Part shown: one piece after another, positions 1-6,072 of the stretch
Numbering within the stretch: position 1 is the first letter of the stretch
Layout: each line of letters starts with the position of its first letter
Assembly: GCA_016919605.1 (NCBI GenBank)
Contig: JACXTQ010000364.1
Location: 1-10,007, forward strand
Direction of reading: 5' to 3'
DNA: 10,007 nt
Source: Methylovulum sp.
Lineage (GTDB): Bacteria > Pseudomonadota > Gammaproteobacteria > Methylococcales > Methylomonadaceae
Notes under the pieces: model-generated
Told to the model about the DNA's origin: nothing
Seen by the model: the letters and a program-made list of their open reading frames with translations, nothing else
Databases searched by the model: none
Made by a program: the position numbers and the translations under genes

Positions 1-1
1 A

Positions 2-1168
2 ATGAATATCCATGAATATCAGGCCAAGCAGTTGTTTCAGCAGTACCAAATCCCAATACCCGAAGGTCAGCCCGCCAGTACGCCAGAGCAGGCCGAAGCC
101 GTGGCGCAACACCTAGGTGGCGGGGGCTGGGTGGTCAAGGCCCAAGTCCATGCGGGCGGGCGGGGCAAAGTCGGTGGGGTCAAATTGGCAACCACGGCGG
201 CACAAGTGGGCCAATACAGCCGTGATTTGCTCGGTACCCGTTTGGTGACACAACAAACCGATGCGGCAGGCTTGCCCATCGCTTCGGTTCTGGTTGAAAA
301 AACCTATCCCATCAAACGCGAACTCTATTTAAGCTTGGTGTTGGATCGCGCCAGTGAGCGGCTGATTTTTATTGCCTCGGCTGCTGGCGGTATGGACATA
401 GAGACCGTCGCCCACAACACCCCTGAACTGATCTTGACCGTACCTGTGCATCCGGCGGCTGGCCTGCAAGGCTACCAATGCCGCAAAGTCGCTTACGCGC
501 TAGGTTTGCAAGGTGCCCAGCAGAAAGCCTTGGCGGCGATCATGCACGGTTTGTATGATTTGTTTTTAGCCAAAGATGCCAGCCAAATCGAAATCAACCC
601 GCTGATTGAAACCGATGGCGGCCAATTGTTGGCCTTGGATGCCAAAATCAATTTTGATGACAATGCGCTGGCCCTGCATCCTGATATTTTGGCGATGAAA
701 GACCCGGCGCAAGAAGATGATAAGGAAAACGAGGCGCAACAGTTTGGCCTTAATTATATCACGTTAGAAGGCAATATTGGCTGTATGGTCAATGGTGCCG
801 GTTTAGCAATGGCGACGATGGACTTGGTCAAACTAAAAGGCGGTTTGCCCGCCAATTTCTTGGATGTCGGCGGCGGCACGACGGTCGCAAAAGTCTGTGA
901 AGCGTTTAAATTGATTTTGTCCGATGGTAATGTCAAAGCCGTGCTGGTGAATATCTTTGGCGGCATTGTCAAATGCGACGTGATTGCCGAAGGTATTTTG
1001 GAGGCGATCAAACAAATCCATGTCAGCGTACCCGTGGTCGTGCGTCTGGAAGGCACCAATGTCGAGCAGGGCAGGGCGTTGCTAAGCAACACCGGACTCA
1101 ATTTATATGCCGCCGATGACTTGGCGCACGCGGCGGAACAAGTGGTAAAACTGGCGGAGGCCGCATGA
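2..1168 (+). CDS. sucC: Succinyl-CoA synthetase (ADP-forming) beta subunit
   Basis: This subunit carries the nucleotide site of succinyl-CoA synthetase, the TCA-cycle enzyme that couples succinyl-CoA cleavage to ATP formation in the cytoplasm. The 388-residue length equals that of E. coli SucC. Residues 1 to about 240 form the ATP-grasp half: the N-terminus is MNIHEYQAKQLF, a glycine-rich HAGGRGKVGG lies at 50-59, and the metal ligands are E197 and N199 in IEINPL plus D213. Residues about 250-388 form the CoA-ligase half, with GNIGCMVNGAGLAM near 257-270, FLDVGGG at 286-292 and NIFGGIVKCD near 317-326. The ATG is the second base of the window, so its ribosome site and promoter are not visible. 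It overlaps sucD by ATGA. Malate-CoA ligase (MtkA) of serine-cycle methylotrophs is a paralogue, but the detailed match to SucC makes that unlikely. Confidence 0.96.
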   Translation: MNIHEYQAKQLFQQYQIPIPEGQPASTPEQAEAVAQHLGGGGWVVKAQVHAGGRGKVGGVKLATTAAQVGQYSRDLLGTRLVTQQTDAAGLPIASVLVEKTYPIKRELYLSLVLDRASERLIFIASAAGGMDIETVAHNTPELILTVPVHPAAGLQGYQCRKVAYALGLQGAQQKALAAIMHGLYDLFLAKDASQIEINPLIETDGGQLLALDAKINFDDNALALHPDILAMKDPAQEDDKENEAQQFGLNYITLEGNIGCMVNGAGLAMATMDLVKLKGGLPANFLDVGGGTTVAKVCEAFKLILSDGNVKAVLVNIFGGIVKCDVIAEGILEAIKQIHVSVPVVVRLEGTNVEQGRALLSNTGLNLYAADDLAHAAEQVVKLAEAA

Positions 1169-2031
1169 GCATATTGATCGACAAAGACACTAAAGTCATT
1201 TGCCAAGGCTTTACCGGCAAACAAGGCACTTTCCATTCCCAACAAGCCTTGGATTACGGCACACAACTGGTCGGGGTCGTGACTCCTGAGCGCGGTGGCG
1301 AAACCCATTTGGGCCTGCCGGTATTTAATACCGTACAAGCCGCTGTGGACGGTACTGGTGCGACGGCCAGCGTGATCTATGTACCGCCGTTTTACGCCGC
1401 AGACGCGATTTTAGAAGCTGTGGATGCAGGTATCACGCTCATCGTCTGCATCACCGAAGGCATACCCATCTTGCAAATGTTGCGCGTGAAGGCGGCGATG
1501 GCGGGTAGTGGGGCGTTGCTTATCGGCCCCAATTGCCCCGGCATCATCACCCCCGGCGAGTGCAAAATCGGCATCATGCCCGCTAAAATCCACCTGCCCG
1601 GCTCTATCGGCATTGTCTCCCGCTCCGGTACTTTAACCTATGAATCGGTGCATCAGACCACCGCCCAAGGCCTAGGCCAAAGCACCTGCGTCGGCATTGG
1701 CGGCGATCCTGTGCATGGCATGAACTTTGTCGATGTCCTCAGCCGTTTTCAGGCCGACGACCAGACCCAAGGCATGGTCATGGTCGGCGAAATCGGTGGT
1801 GGCGAAGAAGAGGAAGCCGCCGATTATATAAAAGCCCATGTCACCAAGCCCGTGGTCGCCTATATTGCCGGACAAACCGCACCGGCGGGCAAACGCATGG
1901 GTCATGCCGGGGCGATAGTCACGGGCGGCAAAGGCACGGCGGCGGGTAAGATTGCCGCCTTGAAAGCCGCAGGCATTGAAGTGGTCAGCTCGCCTACCGA
2001 TATTGGTGTGGCGATGAAGGCGTGTTTTTAA
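1165..2031 (+). CDS. sucD: Succinyl-CoA synthetase (ADP-forming) alpha subunit
   Basis: This subunit binds CoA and carries the phosphohistidine relay of succinyl-CoA synthetase, in complex with SucC. It has 288 residues, the usual family length. Residues 1-30 (MSILIDKDTKVICQGFTG, then GTFHS) open the CoA-binding Rossmann domain. GPNCPGIITPGECKIGI lies at 121-137, SRSGTLTYE at 152-160 and GEIGG at 208-212. The catalytic histidine is H247 in KRMGHAGAI, equivalent to His246 of the E. coli enzyme. The ATG overlaps the sucC stop (ATGA), and a strong Shine-Dalgarno GGAGG at about 1156-1160 sits a few bases upstream, so translation is probably coupled and gives a 1:1 ratio. A hairpin terminator follows at 2079-2107. 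The residues around position 183 (DPVHGMNF) differ slightly from E. coli but no key residue is missing. Confidence 0.96.
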   Translation: MSILIDKDTKVICQGFTGKQGTFHSQQALDYGTQLVGVVTPERGGETHLGLPVFNTVQAAVDGTGATASVIYVPPFYAADAILEAVDAGITLIVCITEGIPILQMLRVKAAMAGSGALLIGPNCPGIITPGECKIGIMPAKIHLPGSIGIVSRSGTLTYESVHQTTAQGLGQSTCVGIGGDPVHGMNFVDVLSRFQADDQTQGMVMVGEIGGGEEEEAADYIKAHVTKPVVAYIAGQTAPAGKRMGHAGAIVTGGKGTAAGKIAALKAAGIEVVSSPTDIGVAMKACF

Positions 2032-2078
2032 AAAAGCTTACTTGTTAAGCCAACTGGAAAGACGCGGGTATATTTCTA

Positions 2079-2107
2079 AAAATACCCCCATCGTTTGGGG
2101 GTATTTT
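2079..2107 (+). terminator. Intrinsic terminator after sucCD
   Basis: A perfect 12-bp stem is seen, with left arm AAAATACCCCCA (2079-2090), a 5-nt loop and right arm TGGGGGTATTTT (2096-2107). The core is five G:C pairs and the right side ends in T-rich sequence. It starts 47 nt after the sucD stop. The A-rich left flank means it could also work on the minus strand, but the tRNA unit arriving from that side already has its own terminator. Confidence 0.82.
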
Positions 2108-2140
2108 AATGTATCTTATGCACATCACTGGACAATAAAA

Positions 2141-2169
2141 AACCCGCCAAGCCAGACAGCTTGCGGGTT
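2141..2169 (-). terminator. Intrinsic terminator after tRNA-Cys
   Basis: Read on the minus strand, AACCCGCAAGC pairs with GCTTGGCGGGTT as an 11-bp stem with one bulged base and a 6-nt loop. It is followed by a run of six T residues (plus-strand A run ending at 2142). It lies about 35 nt past the 3' end of tRNA-Cys and closes the tRNA transcription unit. Confidence 0.82.
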
Positions 2170-2203
2170 TCTGCACTTCGTTGAATCTGTTTGAATCCAC
2201 TAG

Positions 2204-2277
2204 TGGAGGCTGCGTCCAGAATCGAACTGGAGTAGATGGCTTTGCAGGCCACTGCATAACCATTTTGCTACGCAGCC
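2204..2277 (-). tRNA. tRNA-Cys (anticodon GCA)
   Basis: The minus strand folds as a complete 74-nt cloverleaf. The acceptor strand GGCTGCG at the 5' end pairs with CGCAGCC, followed by discriminator U and an encoded CCA (TGG at 2204-2206). The anticodon stem-loop is TGGCC-TGCAAAG-type, giving anticodon GCA for cysteine. The T-loop is the canonical GTTCGATTC. It lies downstream of tRNA-Gly and is separated from it by the hairpin at 2291-2317. There are only 13 nt between that hairpin and the tRNA 5' end, so there is no room for a separate promoter after the hairpin. Confidence 0.96.
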
Positions 2278-2290
2278 GTATCTCGAAATA

Positions 2291-2317
2291 AAAAAGCCGC
2301 GAGGTTCGCGGCTTTTT
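2291..2317 (-). terminator. Terminator-like hairpin between tRNA-Gly and tRNA-Cys
   Basis: A perfect 12-bp inverted repeat is seen: AAAAAGCCGCGA (2291-2302), a 3-nt loop and TCGCGGCTTTTT (2306-2317). Seven of the pairs form a G:C-rich core. Read on the minus strand it is followed by TTTTTTATTT, the textbook form of a rho-independent terminator. Its position between the two tRNAs of one transcript is odd. It could be a partial terminator that lowers tRNA-Cys relative to tRNA-Gly, or a hairpin used in precursor processing. The structure is certain from the sequence; the function is inferred. Confidence 0.75.
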
Positions 2318-2328
2318 CTTGAATCTAT

Positions 2329-2403
2329 TGGAGCGGGAAACGAGATTCGAACTCGCGACCCCAACCTTGGCAAGGTTGTGCTCTACCACTGAGCTATTCC
2401 CGC
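2329..2403 (-). tRNA. tRNA-Gly (anticodon GCC)
   Basis: The minus strand gives a 75-nt cloverleaf with acceptor GCGGGAA pairing with TTCCCGC and an encoded CCA (TGG at 2329-2331). The D-arm is AGCTCAGTGGTAGAGC. The anticodon arm is CAACC-TTGCCAA-GGTTG with anticodon GCC (glycine), and the T-loop is GTTCGAATC. It is the first gene after the strong promoter at 2423-2450. It is the usual bacterial GCC isoacceptor reading GGC and GGU codons. Confidence 0.97.
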
Positions 2404-2422
2404 GCTGCAATTTATTTTGCTT

Positions 2423-2450
2423 ATTATAAGGATTTTTTAAGGGCTGTCAA
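2423..2450 (-). promoter_or_regulatory. Consensus sigma70 promoter of the tRNA unit
   Basis: On the minus strand a perfect -35 TTGACA (plus 2445-2450) and a perfect -10 TATAAT (plus 2423-2428) are 16 bp apart. The predicted start is near 2416, about 13 nt before tRNA-Gly. Both hexamers match the consensus at 6/6, as expected for a stable RNA gene. Confidence 0.88.
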
Positions 2451-2470
2451 CATTTTTTATAAAAAATCGT
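2451..2470 (-). promoter_or_regulatory. AT-only palindrome, possible UP element
   Basis: Directly upstream of the -35 box, the 16-nt palindrome ATTTTTTATAAAAAAT is flanked by short complementary ends. An A/T block in this position resembles the UP elements that bind the RNA polymerase alpha subunit at rRNA and tRNA promoters. It is also the only hairpin-capable sequence after the stop at 2483, but without a G:C core it is a poor terminator for that gene. Confidence 0.45.
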
Positions 2471-2482
2471 TACACATATTAT

Positions 2483-3001
2483 TTATTGGACATCAATGGA
2501 TAAGGCCCAGCCTTCGTTGCCTTTGCAATCGCCCTCTTCCATGCGGACTTTGGCGTAGCTGTTTTTCTTGCCATAGGCATCTTGCAGTTCAACTACGGAG
2601 ACGGCTGTGCCTTGAGGCATATGCTGGCAAGCGCCGTTACGGTCGGCTTCTTCGGTGTCATCGTAGGCGGCAATAGCGCCAGGTACGGATACTAAGCGTA
2701 CAGTGGCTTTTTCGTCATAGGCGTTGGCACTTTTTAGGACGTATTGTTGCCCGACGACTAGGTTTTTCATGACCGGCCCTGCTATAGGCTCGGAACCGCC
2801 GCCGCTCATCATGATCAGCAGGAGCAGGGCGACACCGCCGCCGATAACGCCAAAAAACACTTTCGGGTTGCTTTCTTTCAGGGCCATTGCGGTCGCGATC
2901 AGGTTGCTGACCGCGCTGTTGGCCGGTGCTGCGGGGGCAACGGTGGCTTCGGCAGGGGCGGCGCTTTCTACAGTTTGGTTGGTGTTTTCTTCATTACTCA
3001 T
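2483..3001 (-). CDS. Membrane-anchored protein with SH3-like periplasmic domain, function unknown
   Basis: I do not recognise a named family for this 172-residue protein. Residues 1-45 are low-complexity and Ala/Pro/Glu-rich and probably cytoplasmic. Residues about 47-66 (VFFGVIGGGVALLLLIMM) form one transmembrane helix. Residues about 78-172 form a soluble domain with the spacing of a bacterial SH3-like fold: VVGQQYVLK, GTAVSVVELQ, SYAKVRMEEGDCKGNEGWAL. C125 and C159 could form a disulfide if this domain is periplasmic. The ATG is well supported by GTGAGGATG, which places GAGG about 8 nt upstream. It has its own promoter candidate at 3032-3059 and no clear terminator, so some transcription may read into the tRNA unit. 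Envelope attachment or cell-wall binding is a guess from the SH3-like pattern only. Confidence 0.85.
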   Translation of the reverse strand: MSNEENTNQTVESAAPAEATVAPAAPANSAVSNLIATAMALKESNPKVFFGVIGGGVALLLLIMMSGGGSEPIAGPVMKNLVVGQQYVLKSANAYDEKATVRLVSVPGAIAAYDDTEEADRNGACQHMPQGTAVSVVELQDAYGKKNSYAKVRMEEGDCKGNEGWALSIDVQ

Positions 3002-3249
3002 TTTTCATCCTCACGATAATTCAATGTTATTGTTATATTTATACACTTAATGGTTGCAAGCGCGGCGGGCAGTGTGCAAAGGTGGGCAAACAGGGGCGGC
3101 GGGCATTCCTCCTTTGGCTTAAGGGTGGTGGCTAGGCGCGGCTGTTTAATTTACCAACTTACCACGATGAAAAATCTTTTCAAGGGCTTTGTTGGGAAAT
3201 TGTCATTTATTTAGCTAAGGCCAATCCATCTGATAAAGTAATAGCTTTT
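3002..3249. other. Intergenic region between two minus-strand genes
   Basis: The 248 nt hold the promoter at 3032-3059 and then a G-rich stretch (about 3060-3145) with two copies of GCGGCGGGCA at 3062-3071 and 3096-3105. I find no convincing intrinsic terminator for the gene ending at 3250, and no ORF with a ribosome site. Confidence 0.5.
3032..3059 (-). promoter_or_regulatory. Predicted sigma70 promoter of the SH3-like protein gene
   Basis: On the minus strand TTGCAA (plus 3054-3059, 4/6 to consensus) and TATAAC (plus 3032-3037, 5/6) are separated by 16 bp. The predicted start near 3025 leaves a leader of about 24 nt that holds the GAGG ribosome site. Confidence 0.55.
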
Positions 3250-4851
3250 TTAATGGCTGTCCATTTTCTTTTTGTCAGACGTTTTCGCGCATTCGAACTG
3301 CCAGTAGCCCAAGCCAATATTTTTCTTGTTTTTCAGTGTGACGTTAAATTCTTCATGGTCAACGAAGAGGTTGATCGCATCGCCTGATTTTAGCAAAAAA
3401 GTGTCGGTGATGAGATAGCTTTTGGGTTCCGGTTCTTTGACTTGGTAAATCAGGGCTTTTTTAAAGCGTTCAGGATGGTCAGGATGCGCCGCGCTGGCAC
3501 CGTTGCCGGCAAAATAATTGACGGCGATGGCTTGCGGTGTCAGCAGGCGCATACCAAAACTCAGTTTGCCCTCATCTTTCTCAATGACCAGCGTGTCCAC
3601 AATGCCTAAGGCACGCCTGTTGACGGGCATGTCGGCTTTCCTAAAGCTGATGAGGTTGCCGATGGACATCATGCCAGGTTTCTTAAAGGTGCACGATAGC
3701 AGGCGGTTAGAGACCGAGCGGGCGAGCAGTTCGGCATCGTCATCTTCAGGGGAGGGCATCTCGGTGCTGGTTTGCAAAGTGTGGGTGGCGTTCAGGCCAA
3801 TCGCCACATAGCGGTCCAGGCGATCTTCAAATAGCGGCGCACTTTCCAGCACTTGGCCTTGCCAGCGTTGCTTAAGGTAAGCGACTAGCTCCAGCGTCCA
3901 TTTTTCATGTGCGCCCCCTGCCATACTTAAGGCGGCAAACCGCGATTCCAACGCATTGGCGTTGGCTTGCCACGCATCCAACGCTGGGTGCAGGCGGCTG
4001 AAATCAACATATAGCTGGGTTGAATCCGATTTTATCGGGGTACGCCCTTGTTGGAACAGCGGTGGTTTATCCTCATCAATCAGGAGCACGCACTGGTAGG
4101 GATGCAGAGTGACCGGTTCGTCTTCAAGACTGATGTGGGCGTGGAGCATTTGGATAAAACTATAAGCCAGCTTGATTTCCCGCTGCATCAGCCCTTTACT
4201 GTCAACTAACGCCAACAGGACGGCTTCGATATAGGTTTCTTCGGGGCTACTGCTTTTTTGGCCGGGATTGATATCATCGTTGGTGGGGACTTGCGTGGTC
4301 TGTTTTTTAAGTTTGACGCTGAGTTTGTAGAGTGAGTGCAAATCCATCCATATCCAGTCAGGGACAGCCATCCCCATGAGAAAATGGCTATGGATGATTT
4401 CGCTTAAGCCCTTAAGGCAGCGCTGGATAGCCAAAGTGATAGGCTTGCCCTGAAACCAACTCAGCGATTGTCCGCTGAGTTCTTTTAGGGCAATCCAGTA
4501 GCTTAGGGTGTTTTCGCGCTCTAGGGTGATCAAAAACCGCAAGGTTTTCTTCTCGCCCTCTTCCTTGGGGAAGGCGGTTTTGACTAAGCGTGAGCGCAGG
4601 TATTCTTCGATGGCAAGAAAGCTGGAGCGTAACAATTCCAACGTGTCCAAGCGCAATTGTGCTGGCATTTTTATGGTATTAAGCTCGATCAGATAGTCAT
4701 ACATCAGCCGCGAAGCCAATAAGGGGTTGGCAATCGGCAGTTCTGATATCCATTGCTTCAAAATTTTTTCATCAAACTCCCGCAATCGCTGCGGATTGTT
4801 TTGCTGTTTTGGAATGACAAGAAAAAAAGAATGTTTCAATGAATTACCCAC
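3250..4851 (-). CDS. Uncharacterised 533-residue protein with beta-rich, possibly PilZ-like C-terminus
   Basis: This is a cytosolic protein with no signal peptide or membrane helix. Residues about 20-350 are mainly helical; 35-90 include WISELPIANPLLASRL and a run with alternating hydrophobics. Residues 183-206 are a polar linker and 364-374 an acidic one. Residues about 380-530 are beta-rich: LLSCTFKKPGMMSIGNLISFR, RALGIVDTLVIEKDEGKLSFGMRLLTPQAIAV, then YLITDTFLLKSGDAINL. From memory, gamma- and betaproteobacterial proteins with a WxxxLPxAN N-terminus and a 'GxLxxxR...LGxVxxL...GxxLL' C-terminus share this plan, and some are annotated as PilZ-related. I see no clean RxxxR plus D/NxSxxG pair, so cyclic di-GMP binding is unproven. 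The start is GTG; an in-frame TAA lies 24 nt upstream and no better start exists between. A TTG three codons later is possible. No cotranscribed neighbour is evident. Confidence 0.85.
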   Translation of the reverse strand: MGNSLKHSFFLVIPKQQNNPQRLREFDEKILKQWISELPIANPLLASRLMYDYLIELNTIKMPAQLRLDTLELLRSSFLAIEEYLRSRLVKTAFPKEEGEKKTLRFLITLERENTLSYWIALKELSGQSLSWFQGKPITLAIQRCLKGLSEIIHSHFLMGMAVPDWIWMDLHSLYKLSVKLKKQTTQVPTNDDINPGQKSSSPEETYIEAVLLALVDSKGLMQREIKLAYSFIQMLHAHISLEDEPVTLHPYQCVLLIDEDKPPLFQQGRTPIKSDSTQLYVDFSRLHPALDAWQANANALESRFAALSMAGGAHEKWTLELVAYLKQRWQGQVLESAPLFEDRLDRYVAIGLNATHTLQTSTEMPSPEDDDAELLARSVSNRLLSCTFKKPGMMSIGNLISFRKADMPVNRRALGIVDTLVIEKDEGKLSFGMRLLTPQAIAVNYFAGNGASAAHPDHPERFKKALIYQVKEPEPKSYLITDTFLLKSGDAINLFVDHEEFNVTLKNKKNIGLGYWQFECAKTSDKKKMDSH

Positions 4852-5127
4852 CCGGTTATTTGAAAAGGGTTAATGGCGTAAAGCAGAGGGTAAATCCCCT
4901 TGCTGTTAGTGTGTGAGTGCCGCCTTGGCCCAGCCTATTTTTAAGTATAGTTGATATTGGCTACCTTGCTTGCTTCACCTTTGTTATTAACATTAAAGGC
5001 TTGGCTGTGTCATGTTCAAGGAGGGAAGACGCATCCATCCTAGTTGAAAGGCGGCAATAAAACTGATTTAACGGCTTATCGTTTTTATTTACGGTCTTTA
5101 TATCGCCTAAATGCAGAAAATACTAAA
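4852..5127. other. Long upstream region of the 533-residue protein gene
   Basis: These 276 nt lie between the terminator at 5128-5162 and the GTG at 4851. The best promoter signal on the minus strand is a lone TATACT (plus 4944-4949, 5/6 to the -10 consensus) with no good -35 box at 16-18 bp, so an activator or another sigma factor may be needed if it is used. I see no ORF, tRNA or riboswitch that I can name here. Confidence 0.35.
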
Positions 5128-5162
5128 AACCATAGCTAATCATCGGAGGATTAGCTATGGTT
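5128..5162 (-). terminator. Intrinsic terminator of the ABC operon
   Basis: A perfect 14-bp inverted repeat is seen: AACCATAGCTAATC (5128-5141), a 7-nt loop and GATTAGCTATGGTT (5149-5162). On the minus strand it is followed by TTTTT. It lies about 106 nt after the permease stop at 5269 and is the first strong terminator for the four-gene operon. The stem is only moderately G:C-rich. Confidence 0.75.
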
Positions 5163-5268
5163 AGGATGCTGTTATTGGCAAGACGGGCAGCCCCTTGTTA
5201 TGGTTTTATCGGATGCTACCGGAGCAGACTAGGCCCTCACTGCCTTAGCCATACTGTCCGTCCTGCTA
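5163..5268 (-). other. 3' untranslated region of the ABC operon
   Basis: About 106 nt lie between the permease stop codon and the operon terminator. There is no ORF with a ribosome site. The 7-mer GGATGCT occurs twice (near 5164 and 5211), which may be chance. It could host a 3'-derived small RNA ending at the terminator, but nothing in the sequence demands this. Confidence 0.3.
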
Positions 5269-6072
5269 TCACGCCCCGCCTTTGCGGCTCATCATGCCTT
5301 TAGACGGGTTATAGCCAAAAATGGCCGCCGCCATAAACACCGCAAACGCGGTTAAGGTATAGATCAAAGCATGGAGGTTAAGCTGCCCATACAGGGCGAA
5401 GCGGATCAGTTCCACGGCTTGCGAAAACGGGTTGTATTGCGCGATCTGATGCAGCAAGATGCTGGATTCTTTTAGCTTCCACAACGGGTATAGCGCTGTA
5501 GACAAGAAAAACATCGGAAAAATCACAAAATTCATCACGCCGGCAAAATTTTCCAGTTGTTTGATGAACGAGGACAACAGCAAACCTAACGCCCCCAGCA
5601 TCAGGCCGGACAGCAACAAGGCGGGCATGGCCCACAAGTAACCTTGCCACGGCGCGTGGATGTCATCCGCCCACGCTATTGCCAAAAACACATACACTTG
5701 CAGGACGGATACGCCGACTCCGGCCAGCAGTTTGCTGAGCAACAAAAACCAGCGCGGCAACGGGCTAACCAATAAGATGCGCATACTGCCCATTTCCCGG
5801 TCATAGACCATCGACAAGGAGCTTTGCATGCCGTTAAACAATTGGATCATGCCGCATAAGCCAGGGGTGATATAGACTTCGTATAAGATATAGGTTTCAT
5901 AGGGTGGGCTGATCGCCAATCCTAAGGCCGCCCTAAAGCCTGCGGCAAATACGAACAGCCAGACCAAAGGCCTGACCAATGCCGATACAAAGCGTTCGCG
6001 CTGGGTGACAAACCGCCATAGCTCGCGCCCGACAATGCCCCACAACGCCCGCCAATAATGGGTGACACTCAT
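5269..6072 (-). CDS. pedC: ABC-2 type permease, PQQ-dependent alcohol dehydrogenase system (PedC-like)
   Basis: This is the inner-membrane subunit of the ABC transporter encoded with the next three genes upstream. It has 267 residues, typical of ABC-2 permeases. After an amphipathic N-terminus (WRALWGIVGRELWRF, 7-21), hydrophobic segments lie near 31-50, 66-86, 108-134, 146-170, 176-198 and 235-254. The sequence DREMGSMRILLVSPLPRWFLLLSKLLAG at about 91-118 is the classical ABC-2 cytoplasmic loop, and ALYPLWKL near 193-200 plus NPFSQAVELIRFALYG (214-229) are typical C-terminal motifs. The start ATG overlaps the ATPase stop as ATGA, so translation is coupled. The family is known from PQQ-alcohol-dehydrogenase clusters such as ped of Pseudomonas putida. 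ABC-2 permeases usually export, which is hard to reconcile with a periplasmic binding protein in the same operon. Confidence 0.9.
   Translation of the reverse strand: MSVTHYWRALWGIVGRELWRFVTQRERFVSALVRPLVWLFVFAAGFRAALGLAISPPYETYILYEVYITPGLCGMIQLFNGMQSSLSMVYDREMGSMRILLVSPLPRWFLLLSKLLAGVGVSVLQVYVFLAIAWADDIHAPWQGYLWAMPALLLSGLMLGALGLLLSSFIKQLENFAGVMNFVIFPMFFLSTALYPLWKLKESSILLHQIAQYNPFSQAVELIRFALYGQLNLHALIYTLTAFAVFMAAAIFGYNPSKGMMSRKGGA

Noticed and set aside
754..1338. Minus-strand open frame of 194 codons opposite sucC/sucD
   Set aside because: It lies antisense to two well-conserved genes, crosses their junction and has a low-complexity Ser/Thr/Pro-rich product resembling no family.
2..2031. 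Malate-CoA ligase (mtkAB) instead of sucCD, as expected in a serine-cycle methylotroph
   Set aside because: Both subunits match E. coli SucC and SucD closely along their length, and no serine-cycle gene is nearby in the window.
2045..2410. Open frame of 121 codons on the minus strand
   Set aside because: It runs through both tRNA genes and both hairpins, so it cannot be a protein gene.
2724..3135. Plus-strand open frames across the SH3-like gene and its upstream region
   Set aside because: Antisense to a gene with a good ribosome site and membrane topology; no ribosome site of their own.
5163..5268. Possible small RNA or short gene after the permease
   Set aside because: No ribosome site or start with a credible frame and no independent promoter; treated as the operon 3' UTR.
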